DNA of 47,254 bases from Desulfococcus sp. 4484_241. GTDB lineage: Bacteria > Desulfobacterota > Desulfobacteria > Desulfobacterales > Desulfosudaceae. Of this stretch, positions 26,032-34,743 are shown piece after piece. The position numbers and the translations under genes are program-made. The notes beneath the pieces are model-generated. The model saw nothing but the letters and a program-made list of their open reading frames with translations. It had not been told where the DNA came from and did not search any database. Location of the stretch: assembly GCA_002085115.1 (NCBI GenBank), contig MZGQ01000001.1, forward strand, positions 1 through 47,254, in the 5' to 3' direction. Each line of letters begins with the position of its first letter. Position 1 is the first letter of the stretch.

Positions 26032-27147
26032 TTACTGGTTTTTGCGCTGGCCTGGTTTCTGTTTTACGGTAAACAGAGCATCACCCTGTATGTCAAATGG
26101 CGCCTCCTTTATATAGATATCATGCTTGGCATATGGTATCTCGATGCCGGCAGCATTGAGCCTTTTGTAAATCTCGGAGTTAAGAGAATCGATGGCACGC
26201 CCGCGCATGACCGGGCGATCCACCCATCCCATTACATGGAATACAAGGCCTGAGTCTCCAAAGCTCTGGAACCTGACCCTTGGTGCCGGATCTTCGCACA
26301 TATGTTCATTTGAATGCGCTGCCGAAAGGAGGATATCCTTGACCTTGTCAATGTCTGAACCATACGCCACCGAAACGGTGCTCTGTACCCTCATTTTTTC
26401 ATAGGGCCCGCCGGACTCATTGATTATCTTAGTATTGGCTATTACGGCATTTGGGATTATTATTTCCACCTCATCCCGCGTAAGTATACGGGTGCTTCGT
26501 ATTCCTATATCGGTCACGACCCCACGTTCGCCTGTGCCAAGCACTATAAAATCTCCAAGCTTGTAGGGCGCGTCAGCTATAATGAAAAGGCCGGAAAACA
26601 GATTTGCCAGGGTATCCTTTGCTGCAAACCCTATTGCTATTCCTATTACACCGGCCGAGGCAAGCCATCCTGTAACATCTATGTGCCAGGCCAGGAAGAT
26701 AAAGTAGAATGCTCCGCCCCATATTACAACCGCAGATATGATATCGAACATCGGCAGGGTTCTTGGCTGGATGATGCTGTAGGTTGTAATCTCTTCCATC
26801 CATTTTAAGACCATGCCCGCAAAACGATGAACTGCCGAGGCCCATAACACTATGAGAAATGTTTTTATCAAAGCAAGCACACCAAAAAGCAGGGCCGAAG
26901 GGAGCTCCGGCAGGTGAACGGCCAATGAGACACCGCCCAGTATAATGGTAATAAGCACCGGTTTTCGGAATATCCCTATTATACGGTCATCAAAATCGTT
27001 TCTTGTTTTGCTTGCCAGCTTCATTACAACTTTTTTAATAAACAGATCGGCAATCCCTGAGACAACAGCAGTGGCGATCAAAATCAGCGGTATTTTTATC
27101 CACAGGCTGCCTGCCAGGTCAGTAACCGTATTAAAAGGTATTTCCAT
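26032..27147 (-). CDS. MscS-type mechanosensitive ion channel
   Basis: 371 residues. Five to six N-terminal hydrophobic segments, then the pore helix AGVIGIAIGFAAKDTLANLFSG (Ala/Gly packing as in MscS TM3) and the beta domain DAPYKLGDFIVLGTGERGVVTDIGIRSTRIL, followed by the alpha/beta C-terminal cage IIIPNAVIANTKIIN. It opens on membrane tension to release solutes after osmotic downshock. GGGG lies near the ATG. It is alone between the fabH gene and a VOC protein that starts 63 bases further upstream on the same strand. Confidence 0.93.
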   Translation of the reverse strand: MEIPFNTVTDLAGSLWIKIPLILIATAVVSGIADLFIKKVVMKLASKTRNDFDDRIIGIFRKPVLITIILGGVSLAVHLPELPSALLFGVLALIKTFLIVLWASAVHRFAGMVLKWMEEITTYSIIQPRTLPMFDIISAVVIWGGAFYFIFLAWHIDVTGWLASAGVIGIAIGFAAKDTLANLFSGLFIIADAPYKLGDFIVLGTGERGVVTDIGIRSTRILTRDEVEIIIPNAVIANTKIINESGGPYEKMRVQSTVSVAYGSDIDKVKDILLSAAHSNEHMCEDPAPRVRFQSFGDSGLVFHVMGWVDRPVMRGRAIDSLNSEIYKRLNAAGIEIPYAKHDIYIKEAPFDIQGDALFTVKQKPGQRKNQ

Positions 27148-27209
27148 TGTGGCCCCGTTTTTTTTGGTTTAGCAAAATTTCCTGATATCCCAAAATATCA
27201 GGTGCGAAT

Positions 27210-27824
27210 TCAACCAACATCAATGCACCGTAACCCGCTCATCTTTTCAAGTCGCCCCAGAAAGTGGTACAACACCCCCGGCGGTCTGAAACGCATTCCA
27301 AAGGCGCTGAATTCTATGAGCTCTATTACAAACCCGGCATTTCCCACACTATCCATGTATGCAAAATCAAAGGCAAGCGGACCTGTTTTTATTCTGCCCC
27401 GTATCAAGGTAGGGATTCCTGAATCATTCATACGCTGCATTCTACTGTCCACCTGCTTTATGAAGAAACCCAGGTGCTGAACAACGATGCCACCGCCAGG
27501 GTCCAGATATTGCCTGTAAAACTCCGACCCTTCACCCGGTTCGAGCAGTTCCAGGTCAACACCGTTGTGCCTTGCAAGGCCAAGTTTACCTTTGAAACGC
27601 CGGGGTTCCCCACGTTCCTCCCAGCGGACCGGAGCACCGGATGAGATCAAAAACGGCCCAATTCCCAATGTTTCAAGCCTTGCCGCGGCGTCTTCAACGC
27701 TGGGTACTACAAGGCCGAGCTGATCTATCCGGCCAAGGCCGTGCTTTTCCCGGAAATCGGATGCAAGTGAGTCCACGGCACCTGCGAAATCAACGGTTTC
27801 AAGGAGCTGTTCAAGAAGCATCAT
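27210..27824 (-). CDS. VOC (glyoxalase/bleomycin resistance) superfamily protein
   Basis: 204 residues with one pair of beta-alpha-beta-beta-beta modules: IDQLGLVVPSVEDAAARLETLG begins the first, VQHLGFFIKQVDSRMQRMNDSG the second, and FVIELIEF closes it. The metal ligands expected of VOC enzymes are partly visible (the Gln before LGLVV, Glu in LELLEPGEG, His in QHLGFF and Glu in IELIEF). Substrate is unknown; proteins of this kind include methylmalonyl-CoA epimerases and dioxygenases. Short N-terminal helical extension of about 30 residues. GGAGAG precedes ATG at 27824. It follows the DUF3786-like gene by 26 bases, so they are likely cotranscribed. Confidence 0.8.
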   Translation of the reverse strand: MMLLEQLLETVDFAGAVDSLASDFREKHGLGRIDQLGLVVPSVEDAAARLETLGIGPFLISSGAPVRWEERGEPRRFKGKLGLARHNGVDLELLEPGEGSEFYRQYLDPGGGIVVQHLGFFIKQVDSRMQRMNDSGIPTLIRGRIKTGPLAFDFAYMDSVGNAGFVIELIEFSAFGMRFRPPGVLYHFLGRLEKMSGLRCIDVG

Positions 27825-27850
27825 CTCTCCATATCAAAACAGCTTAAAAA

Positions 27851-28516
27851 TTATGAAGTATCAAGCTGGCCCTCGCTGGTTTCCAGTAGCTCTATTATAG
27901 CTTTTGATGTGTATTCCCCTACATCCGCCAGTGCATCTATGGGAAGAAATGCTGACGCGTTGTTGGAATACAGGCAGGTAACCGATGCGGGGAACTCATC
28001 GTCCGGTTCGTAAAGCAGGTAGCAGAGAAATATCTTTGGAAGCGGGTTGACCATGAAAGATATGTCTGCTCCAGTGTCAACCGGAGCATTACTGCCGTTT
28101 AGAACCGACTTTACCACATCCAGCTTTTGTTTGATTTTACCAACGTATGGTAAAAGTATCTGCTCTGTATGGGTGGAGAAAGCCCCGATGTAGGGCATTG
28201 TGTTTTCAAATTCCCTGAACGCCTTAAACGGCTCTATTCTGGCCGGTTCGGTAGTGGCGTGTAATGCGTAAAGCGAGATTATCACCCCTCTGGCATCATG
28301 CACAAATTCTCCATCCAGAGCTATTCCTTCCGTAGAAATGGCGCATGGTTTGCCGAACGCGTTGAAAATTATGGTGTCGCCTTCCATTCTTGCGGGAAGA
28401 CAACCAACCAGACGTTCTGCTGATTCACAGATGGCTTTAATATTTTCTGCTATTATGACGGAATATCCGGTTTCCATATTGTGATGGTCTTTTGTCCGGT
28501 TTTCTCTTGCTATCAT
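27851..28516 (-). CDS. DUF3786-like protein of unknown function
   Basis: 221 residues, no signal peptide and no membrane helix. The C-terminal half (LPKIFLCYLLYEPDDEFPASV, then CLYSNNASAFLPIDALADVG) looks like DUF3786, a domain I associate with anaerobes and with corrinoid or metal contexts; this assignment is from memory. In the middle FVHDARGVIISLYALH is another family-like block. The start is uncertain: ATG at 28516 and ATG at 28477 are both poor in ribosome site. It precedes the VOC gene, with which it probably forms an operon. Function is not known. Confidence 0.6.
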   Translation of the reverse strand: MIARENRTKDHHNMETGYSVIIAENIKAICESAERLVGCLPARMEGDTIIFNAFGKPCAISTEGIALDGEFVHDARGVIISLYALHATTEPARIEPFKAFREFENTMPYIGAFSTHTEQILLPYVGKIKQKLDVVKSVLNGSNAPVDTGADISFMVNPLPKIFLCYLLYEPDDEFPASVTCLYSNNASAFLPIDALADVGEYTSKAIIELLETSEGQLDTS

Positions 28517-28902
28517 ACGGGTATATGGAGATATTTGCTGTTAGGAGAATAATACATCATAAAGTTTGATGCTTAGCAAACAAAAATATCGTCTTCTTTT
28601 ATATACACAAAATGCACAGGAGGATAGCATTGCAAGAAATCTTTGGCAGTCTTGACTCTATCACCGTTGCTATAGTATACATTTTAGTGAGACGTCACGA
28701 TAGTATGTCGCAGATTGCCAATGAAGGGGAGGGCTTTTCTGTTTGAGTGGCGCAGGTGAAAGAGATTCCTCTACATGAAAGTCAAGAGAAACTCCTGTAT
28801 AACAGGCGCCAAAAACATCCGTTCCAAAATGGATGATCGAAAGGATTATTTTGAATTGACCATTGAATGGGATTAGCCGGGACTTTGGCCGGATATTTTC
28901 AT
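28517..28902. other. 386-base gap with weak small ORFs on the plus strand
   Basis: Both flanking genes are on the minus strand. On the plus strand AGGAGGATAGCA precedes a TTG-initiated frame of about 38 codons at 28631 that ends with TGA, and ATG at 28775 starts a 33-residue frame ending at 28876 with an acidic, protein-like end (MDDRKDYFELTIEWD). Neither has a recognisable family. They may be remnants of a lost gene. Confidence 0.35.
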
Positions 28903-30654
28903 TTACACAGGACCTGCCCCGCGGGATGAGGCTGAAATTATGGACTCATTGGCCATGCTTGCCGTGTGTGTCAGTGCGGGGAATTTCTTTCCTGAACTTT
29001 CTTCAAGCTCAACGATTCTTCCAACCAGGTTTTTAGCAGCAGAGGGTATATAACCGGCGAACCATGACTTTTCTTTTTTTACCGTCAGGTGCCCGAATGC
29101 ACCCAGTATCTGAAGATTCCTGGCAACTGCGCAGCAGGCATAGCCCGCCATGAACAACTCCTCATCGATTTTACGGTACCTTGATATAATTTTGATGTAG
29201 GCAGATACCAGTTGCTCCTGTACTGCCCGCTCAAGGTTTACGTATGGATCTATCATAAGTGAGGCAATATCATATTGGATCGGGCCTGTGCGTGCCCCCT
29301 GGAAATCTATGAAAAAAGGGATACCATCTTTGAGCATGACGTTTCTGGACTGCATGTCCCTGTGGATCAGGCCTTCTATGGCAAGGCTTGTTGTCAACTC
29401 CGCCAGTGTTTCAAATTCCCGTTCAAGACCGTCTTCCACAATATCCATTCCAAGAAAATCCAACAGAAAATAGCGGACAAAATAGCGGCACTCCTGCTCT
29501 ATTATAACATTTTTATCGTACTGTTCGGTCTGGAAAGCCCATTCATGGTCAAAGCCTTCAATCCCGCGCGTTGAGAGAACAGCCAGGTTCTCGAGAACAG
29601 GGATGTAGAGTTTATGGATATCACCGGGTGTTTTAGCCTTTTTAACTGCATGTTGCAGAGACATGCTCCCGAGGTCATCCATGATCGAGATGCCTGCAAA
29701 GGTGTCAGAGCCATATATAAAAGGAACATTCACTTTCCTGGAACGCAGGTGGCGTCCGATGGATGTGAAAGCCATGGCCTCCGTTTTTTTCCCCGGCTCC
29801 TGAATTCCCCTTTCACATGCCACAAGAGAGCCCGCGCTGCATATGATTCTGCTCCATCGTGTATCTGAGCCATCAGGGTGAAGCTGTTCCACCTTGAAGG
29901 AATGGGCCATACCGAATGCTTTCTTGATGGCGGATCTTACCGTTTCCCTGAAGGCCGTGTTTCTGTAAGATTCATACGTTCCTATATCGTCCCACTCGTG
30001 TCCGCTTACTATCATCGCTTTTATCCGCCCGCCGTTTTTTATCAGGGCTGCGTAAAAATCGATGACGCTGAAAAATGTCCCTTCAGGTGGCATCTGCCGT
30101 GTGACACCAGGGTCAATAACGTGAATACCGGTAAAGGCCATAAGTTTCCCGCAATGGCTCCGTGCTCCCGGAACTTCATTGAAACCGGTTACAAGGTTTT
30201 CCCGGTCGACCCATACCGTGTTGAACGGCTGCCGGTCGTGCATAACCATGGTTACAGGCGCATCATTGTCTGTGTGAAACCGGTAAACAGCCTGCAGGTC
30301 GATATTGGTGTATATGTCGCTGTTTATAACCATAAATGGCGATTCGCCCAAAAGATCAATGTTGTTCCTGATCGCTCCGCCGGTGCCAAGGATTTTTGGC
30401 TCATGACTTGTTTTGACGTTTATCCCGTATCTTCTGGATTCCAAAAATGAGGTTATCTTTTGTGACATGTAATGGGTGTTTACAACCACATCGGAGCATC
30501 CTGCCTCTGCAAGCCGTGTGATGATAATATCCAGCAGCGGCCTGCTGTCTATGGTGAAAAGGGGTTTAGGTGTATGGCGGGTGTGAGGAAGGAGGCGGGT
30601 CCCGAACCCGGCGGCAAGGACAAGCGCACTCCAGGTTTTTTTGCGCATACTCAT
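28903..30654 (-). CDS. Nucleotidyltransferase fused to an aminoglycoside-phosphotransferase-like sugar kinase (MurU/AmgK-like)
   Basis: 583 residues in two domains. Residues about 8-240 form a sugar-1-phosphate nucleotidyltransferase: ALVLAAGFGTRLLPHTRHTPKP is the pyrophosphorylase signature, and INSDIY holds the metal Asp. Residues about 300-560 form an APH-fold kinase with the Brenner motif HRDMQSRNVM at 431-440 and FIDFQGAR at 448-455. In pseudomonads the separate enzymes AmgK and MurU recycle MurNAc to UDP-MurNAc; a fused version could do kinase then nucleotidyl transfer in one chain. Substrate specificity is inference. The start overlaps the plsB stop as ATGA; a second in-frame ATG is at 30648. 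Confidence 0.82.
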   Translation of the reverse strand: MSMRKKTWSALVLAAGFGTRLLPHTRHTPKPLFTIDSRPLLDIIITRLAEAGCSDVVVNTHYMSQKITSFLESRRYGINVKTSHEPKILGTGGAIRNNIDLLGESPFMVINSDIYTNIDLQAVYRFHTDNDAPVTMVMHDRQPFNTVWVDRENLVTGFNEVPGARSHCGKLMAFTGIHVIDPGVTRQMPPEGTFFSVIDFYAALIKNGGRIKAMIVSGHEWDDIGTYESYRNTAFRETVRSAIKKAFGMAHSFKVEQLHPDGSDTRWSRIICSAGSLVACERGIQEPGKKTEAMAFTSIGRHLRSRKVNVPFIYGSDTFAGISIMDDLGSMSLQHAVKKAKTPGDIHKLYIPVLENLAVLSTRGIEGFDHEWAFQTEQYDKNVIIEQECRYFVRYFLLDFLGMDIVEDGLEREFETLAELTTSLAIEGLIHRDMQSRNVMLKDGIPFFIDFQGARTGPIQYDIASLMIDPYVNLERAVQEQLVSAYIKIISRYRKIDEELFMAGYACCAVARNLQILGAFGHLTVKKEKSWFAGYIPSAAKNLVGRIVELEESSGKKFPALTHTASMANESIISASSRGAGPV

Positions 30655-33299
30655 GTAAGCAGCGTCAGATAGGTTTGAATTTTATCTTTGTAAAAATCGG
30701 CTTTTGTTTTGTCGCCACCGGAAACCACCTGCTCTTCCATGAAAAAATGGTATGCGTTCCTGAGCGTCAGCTTGGAAACCGCCTCAAGCCGTTCGATTTC
30801 ATTGTTTTTGAACATCTTTCTGCCATGAGCAAGCAGACTTTTCAGTTCCTCCTTCTCATCTGACGGCTTTTCCCCGGACGATGCTTTTTTCTGTTTCAGG
30901 TAGTTGATTACTATGAGGTAGGCCTCAAAATAGGGGGCCATAAAAGCACCAAACAGATTCAGTTTTTTAAGGCCTTCCGGTGTAATGGAATAGGAGTCAG
31001 GGGTTTCTCCCGGCACCACTATGCCGTTTTTAAGAAAAGCATCGATTGTTTCTTCAACGAACTGTTCGGATGGTTCTTCAGCGTTCAGCACAAACTCGTT
31101 TTTAAAGAGAGTTCTCAGGAAATCGAACTCTTTTAGCAGCTCTTCCGGCTTGAACAGGAAGGTTTCGGCTTCCAGCAATGCGAGTGATGTAAACGAGGCA
31201 GGCACAAAAAAACAGATGCAGGTGTTTTTGTAATATTCCATCGTGGGACGCTTGTTTTCGTTGATGGTGAAAAGCGGATTCTCCCTGTCGTTGTCTATGT
31301 CGAAATGTTCAATAAGCTTACGGCTTACAAAAGAATCCAAAGCGTTTTTAAATGCGTACAGATGGTTGGCGGTTATAGTATCAGCCAGTCTGACTCCCCT
31401 GCACTGGAGATAGGCAAGGTATGTTTCCATAATCGACATCAGGTAGTCAGAGGTAAACCTTTTCCTGGGACATGTCAGGATGGCGCATGAGACCAGGCCG
31501 TAGGGTGTAACGGTTGTCACCCTGTCTATTCTGTTTACCAGTTTAAGTGAAAATTTTTTCACAAACTCCCGCCGCGTATCCGGGTCGAGGGATGCCAAAT
31601 CGACCCCGGTTCTGGCAAGGTAGTCCTTTATGGAAAGGGGCTTGTTCAGGTTCAGGTAGACCTTTCCATACCTTGATTTCAATGTTTTTCGTGCCTTTAT
31701 AAGCTGCGGCAGGCTTTCACTCTCCTTTTCCCCTCCCTTAACCTCTTTTATGTATGAATCCTCTTCTATGATCCGATCATAACCTATGTTTACCGGGACA
31801 AATATAAGGTCGCTGCACGCGCCCTGCGCATATGCGTCCAATATTATCGAAAGAAGCCCGGTCTTTGGGGTAAGCATTTTGCCGGTTCTGCTGCGTCCCC
31901 CCTCGAGGAAAAACTCTATGTTGAAACCTTCCTGAAGTATCCTGTAAATATACTCGAAAAATACTTTGGAATAGAGTTTCTGCCCCTTGAAGGTACGTCG
32001 CATGAAGAATGCTCCGCCGCCTCTGAAGATGGGACCAAGCGGCCAGAACGAAAGATTTTTGCCTGCTGCTATGTGGGGGCAGGCTATGTTATTGTTGTAA
32101 AGTACATAAGAAAGGATAAGATAGTCAAAGTGGCTTTTGTGAGTCGGTACAAAAATGAAGGGGGCCTTTCTGTCCTGTGATATCTGCTTGAGCCTTTTCA
32201 GGTTTTCGTTGTCAACTACCATTCCGTCAAAAAGATGCTTTAACATCCATGTCAGGATCCAGTCATAGATCATTATACAGTTCATGCTGTAGTTTGCAGC
32301 TATCTCGTCCAGGTATTCGTAGGCCTCCTTGCTTAGTTGCCTTACGGGTTTATTGGTTTCAGCCGCCATCTGCTCTATGAAAAGCTGCAGCCGCCTGCTT
32401 CCCATAACTGCTTCCTTAATTTCCTCCCTGGATTTTAGCACCGGCCCGGTTACACGCTGGCGCAGCGCGTTGATGCGGGATGTAAGCAAACGGCGTAATG
32501 CCAATGCCTGGTGTTCATCCCTGAGCTGCCTGTTGTCGGGATGCTCAAGGAAATCTTTAAGGTTGACCGGTTCACAGAACTCGACAAAGGTGTTTTTAGG
32601 GTTGTAAAGCAGGGTAAATATCCGGCGCAGTTTTCCAGGTCGCTTTGTGAACCCTCCGAAAAAGAAATCCAAAAGTCCCGGTTTTGTCTTGAGGGGACGC
32701 TTTGAGTAAAAAAGGACCTGGGGCACTATGAAAACAGGTTTGTCGATCTTTCTCTGGATCCTTATCAGCTCCTGCACGGGGGTTGTCTTTGATCTTATAA
32801 GTTTCGGATAGAAGGTACGTTTACCGAACAGCGAGAAAAAACCTGCTCTTCCTGCAGTAAGCTCCTTTTCGAAGTAATTTGCCTTATATGGGTTCAAAAA
32901 TGAAAAGTTTTTAAAAAAATAGATCACCTGGGAAAGCAGCGCCCTGAATATGCGGGACACGGGTTGCAAAAGTACTATCTTTATTCCGATCCCAAGTTCC
33001 GGGGCTGGAAGGCCATGCTTCTCATACCGGGTGCAGCACATCAAAAATTCCAGTTTGCTGCTTCTCTTGGAAACGTAAATGATTATGCCGCGCTGGTGAA
33101 GATTGTTCAAAAGTTGTGCCTTGTCCGTGCTTATGGCGATTTTTGAAAAAAGCAACCGTCCAAGCATGCTTGCCAGAGGATTGTCTTTGGCAGGAAACAG
33201 CGACAGGAAATGGTTGTATGTACCACCAAGCGCCTTGTCTATAGAACGGTTTATGAACCTGGCCGTTCCAGCAGATGCATCTTTTATCCAGTGTAACAT
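30651..33299 (-). CDS. plsB: PlsB-type glycerol-3-phosphate 1-O-acyltransferase
   Basis: About 882 residues from ATG at 33299, which has AGGAG eight bases upstream; the 26 upstream codons look unrelated. The acyltransferase boxes are THKSHFDYL (about 386-394, HX4D), GGGAFFMRR, FFLEGGRSRTGK and FVPVNIGYDR, in the PlsB order, placed in a long protein with N- and C-terminal helical regions. PlsB makes 1-acyl-glycerol-3-phosphate at the inner membrane, the first step of phospholipid synthesis. Most non-gamma-proteobacteria use PlsX/PlsY instead, so a long PlsB-like enzyme here is notable. It overlaps the kinase-fusion gene by four bases. Confidence 0.88.
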   Translation of the reverse strand: MLHWIKDASAGTARFINRSIDKALGGTYNHFLSLFPAKDNPLASMLGRLLFSKIAISTDKAQLLNNLHQRGIIIYVSKRSSKLEFLMCCTRYEKHGLPAPELGIGIKIVLLQPVSRIFRALLSQVIYFFKNFSFLNPYKANYFEKELTAGRAGFFSLFGKRTFYPKLIRSKTTPVQELIRIQRKIDKPVFIVPQVLFYSKRPLKTKPGLLDFFFGGFTKRPGKLRRIFTLLYNPKNTFVEFCEPVNLKDFLEHPDNRQLRDEHQALALRRLLTSRINALRQRVTGPVLKSREEIKEAVMGSRRLQLFIEQMAAETNKPVRQLSKEAYEYLDEIAANYSMNCIMIYDWILTWMLKHLFDGMVVDNENLKRLKQISQDRKAPFIFVPTHKSHFDYLILSYVLYNNNIACPHIAAGKNLSFWPLGPIFRGGGAFFMRRTFKGQKLYSKVFFEYIYRILQEGFNIEFFLEGGRSRTGKMLTPKTGLLSIILDAYAQGACSDLIFVPVNIGYDRIIEEDSYIKEVKGGEKESESLPQLIKARKTLKSRYGKVYLNLNKPLSIKDYLARTGVDLASLDPDTRREFVKKFSLKLVNRIDRVTTVTPYGLVSCAILTCPRKRFTSDYLMSIMETYLAYLQCRGVRLADTITANHLYAFKNALDSFVSRKLIEHFDIDNDRENPLFTINENKRPTMEYYKNTCICFFVPASFTSLALLEAETFLFKPEELLKEFDFLRTLFKNEFVLNAEEPSEQFVEETIDAFLKNGIVVPGETPDSYSITPEGLKKLNLFGAFMAPYFEAYLIVINYLKQKKASSGEKPSDEKEELKSLLAHGRKMFKNNEIERLEAVSKLTLRNAYHFFMEEQVVSGGDKTKADFYKDKIQTYLTLLT

Positions 33300-33459
33300 G
33301 GAGCCGGCTCCTGGCCTGCTGTAAAAAAACAGCCGTTTACAAGTTAGTTCCCATCCATAAATACCCTTTTCCCACAACCCCGATCCCCAAACTGCAATGG
33401 ATGGGCACCAGTCATATCAATTTCAGATACCAGAACCGGCGTAAATTTTCAATAGCCGT

Positions 33460-33524
33460 CCCAAAATTCACAGATTGGTTTTGATAAAGTTGTCTTGGAG
33501 GCCACGGCAGGTGAGAATTCCCAC
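33460..33524 (+). repeat. Dispersed intergenic repeat, copy B
   Basis: CCCAAAATTCACAGATTGG, TTTTGATAAAGTTGTCTTGG, AGGCCACGGCAGGTGAGAAT and TCCCAC follow the same block order as at 11457 and 43290. It lies between the divergent plsB gene and the six-gene operon and ends 18 bases before the -35 box at 33543. Confidence 0.75.
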
Positions 33525-33542
33525 TTGGGCAGGATATTAGTG

Positions 33543-33571
33543 TTTACAGTGTCTTAAAATTGTGATAATTT
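33543..33571 (+). promoter_or_regulatory. Candidate promoter of the six-gene operon
   Basis: TTTACA (33543-33548), a 17-base spacer and TAATTT (33566-33571), in an AT-rich region about 110 bases before the first ATG at 33683. Repeat copy B lies immediately upstream. Confidence 0.4.
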
Positions 33572-33682
33572 GTTAATTTAATTAGGTCAATTAGTTTATG
33601 GTTGGATTACCGGCCACATTTGGCAGTCAGGCATGGAACTGGTAAGGAGGCCGTTGCCGGTGGCAGAAGCCAGAGGATGTTG

Positions 33683-34267
33683 ATGGATTTTCTTCTTCAG
33701 TTGTTCAGAGAGCATTACACGTTTGCCAGTGCACTCGTGCAATACGGGGTATATATTACGAGCGGTCTTCTTTTTCTAAACGGTCTGTGGATAAGTCTTA
33801 AAGCCCTGCGGTGGTTGTGGAAAGTTGATGATAAAGATATCAAAGAGCAGGTCGGTACCGAACTTTATATAGACGACCCCCTTATTGTTACAGTTGTAAA
33901 GGCGTTTTGCGGGGCAACAGCTAACCATGGAGATGCGGTTGACCCTGCCTTTGTGGCTGACGCCACACGCCAGCTTGCGGAAAATTTTTTTGAAACCAGG
34001 TTCATGGAGCCCCTTACCATGTCTTCCAACCTGCTGCCCCCCTTGGGTTTTATCGGTACGGTTTTTGGAATGATCCTTATTTTTCTGGCCAAGGTGAATC
34101 CGGGCAGCGAGCTTAACACCATAGGTCTTGGCGCAGCCCTGTTCACTACCCTCGCAGCTCTCGTGCTGTTTGTTATCCTGGAAATAATAAAGATGTGGCT
34201 GGTGAGACTCTGCAGAAAGAGAATTGAAGAAGGACTCATGGCGGCCGAGGAGCTGACCGGTTCATGA
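33683..34267 (+). CDS. MotA/TolQ/ExbB-like proton-channel protein
   Basis: 194 residues from ATG at 33683, which has AGAGG six bases upstream (ATG at 33677 is a weaker choice). A first hydrophobic segment (YGVYITSGLLFLNGLW) is followed by a cytoplasmic loop and two C-terminal helices, LLPPLGFIGTVFGMILIFL and LGAALFTTLAALVLFVILEII. The GFIGTVFGM motif is the signature of the MotA/TolQ/ExbB family, in which these helices form the proton-conducting pore around the partner's helix. The protein is of the ExbB size class and has a conserved Pro and Gly around the third helix. It overlaps the next gene as ATGA. Family membership is confident; the particular energised system is unknown. Confidence 0.8.
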   Translation: MDFLLQLFREHYTFASALVQYGVYITSGLLFLNGLWISLKALRWLWKVDDKDIKEQVGTELYIDDPLIVTVVKAFCGATANHGDAVDPAFVADATRQLAENFFETRFMEPLTMSSNLLPPLGFIGTVFGMILIFLAKVNPGSELNTIGLGAALFTTLAALVLFVILEIIKMWLVRLCRKRIEEGLMAAEELTGS

Positions 34268-34743
34268 GAACGAAGTACAGGCAAAACCAGGCATGGATTT
34301 TTTCTTTTGCAGACCTTGCCTTTTTACTGCTTATAGCTTTTACTCAGGCCTCGACCATAGGGAAAAATCCGATTTCGGTGGGAGAGATGACCCTTCCTAA
34401 GGTTGTGAAAGGTCCTGATGTTGAACTGTTTGTGCATGATGCCAAGGTCCGCCAGATTCGTGTCCACAGGCCATATTTTGATACCGACAATAAGCCTTTT
34501 CAGCTCGTAACGATCGCACGTGACGGCCACCCGGAAGAGGGCCCCCGTATGTCTGCCCCTGAATTAAAAGGCCTGCTTGTTTCGCTGAAGAATGAGGGCG
34601 CAGACAGGCCTGTTCTGGTGCCTGATGAAAAGTCACTCAGCAAGGACATGCTTTTAGCCATGTCTTTAATCGAAAAAATATGGCAGGGAAGCAGAAAGGT
34701 GACAGTTGAAAAAGTCGAAAAACTGGAGGAGATAACAAGATGA
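34264..34743 (+). CDS. ExbD/TolR-like small inner-membrane protein
   Basis: 159 residues, single N-terminal helix with an Asp inside: WIFSFADLAFLLLIAFTQAS. In ExbD and TolR this Asp is the proton-carrying residue. The rest is a periplasmic domain with a beta-rich part and alternating polar residues (VTIARDGHPEEG, PVLVPDEKSLSKDMLLAMSLIEKIWQ). Position directly after the ExbB-like gene with ATGA overlap, and before a TonB-like gene, supports a two-component proton motor. ExbD proteins are around 140 residues, so size fits. It differs from ordinary ExbD in having little recognisable similarity in the periplasmic part. Confidence 0.75.
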   Translation: MRTKYRQNQAWIFSFADLAFLLLIAFTQASTIGKNPISVGEMTLPKVVKGPDVELFVHDAKVRQIRVHRPYFDTDNKPFQLVTIARDGHPEEGPRMSAPELKGLLVSLKNEGADRPVLVPDEKSLSKDMLLAMSLIEKIWQGSRKVTVEKVEKLEEITR

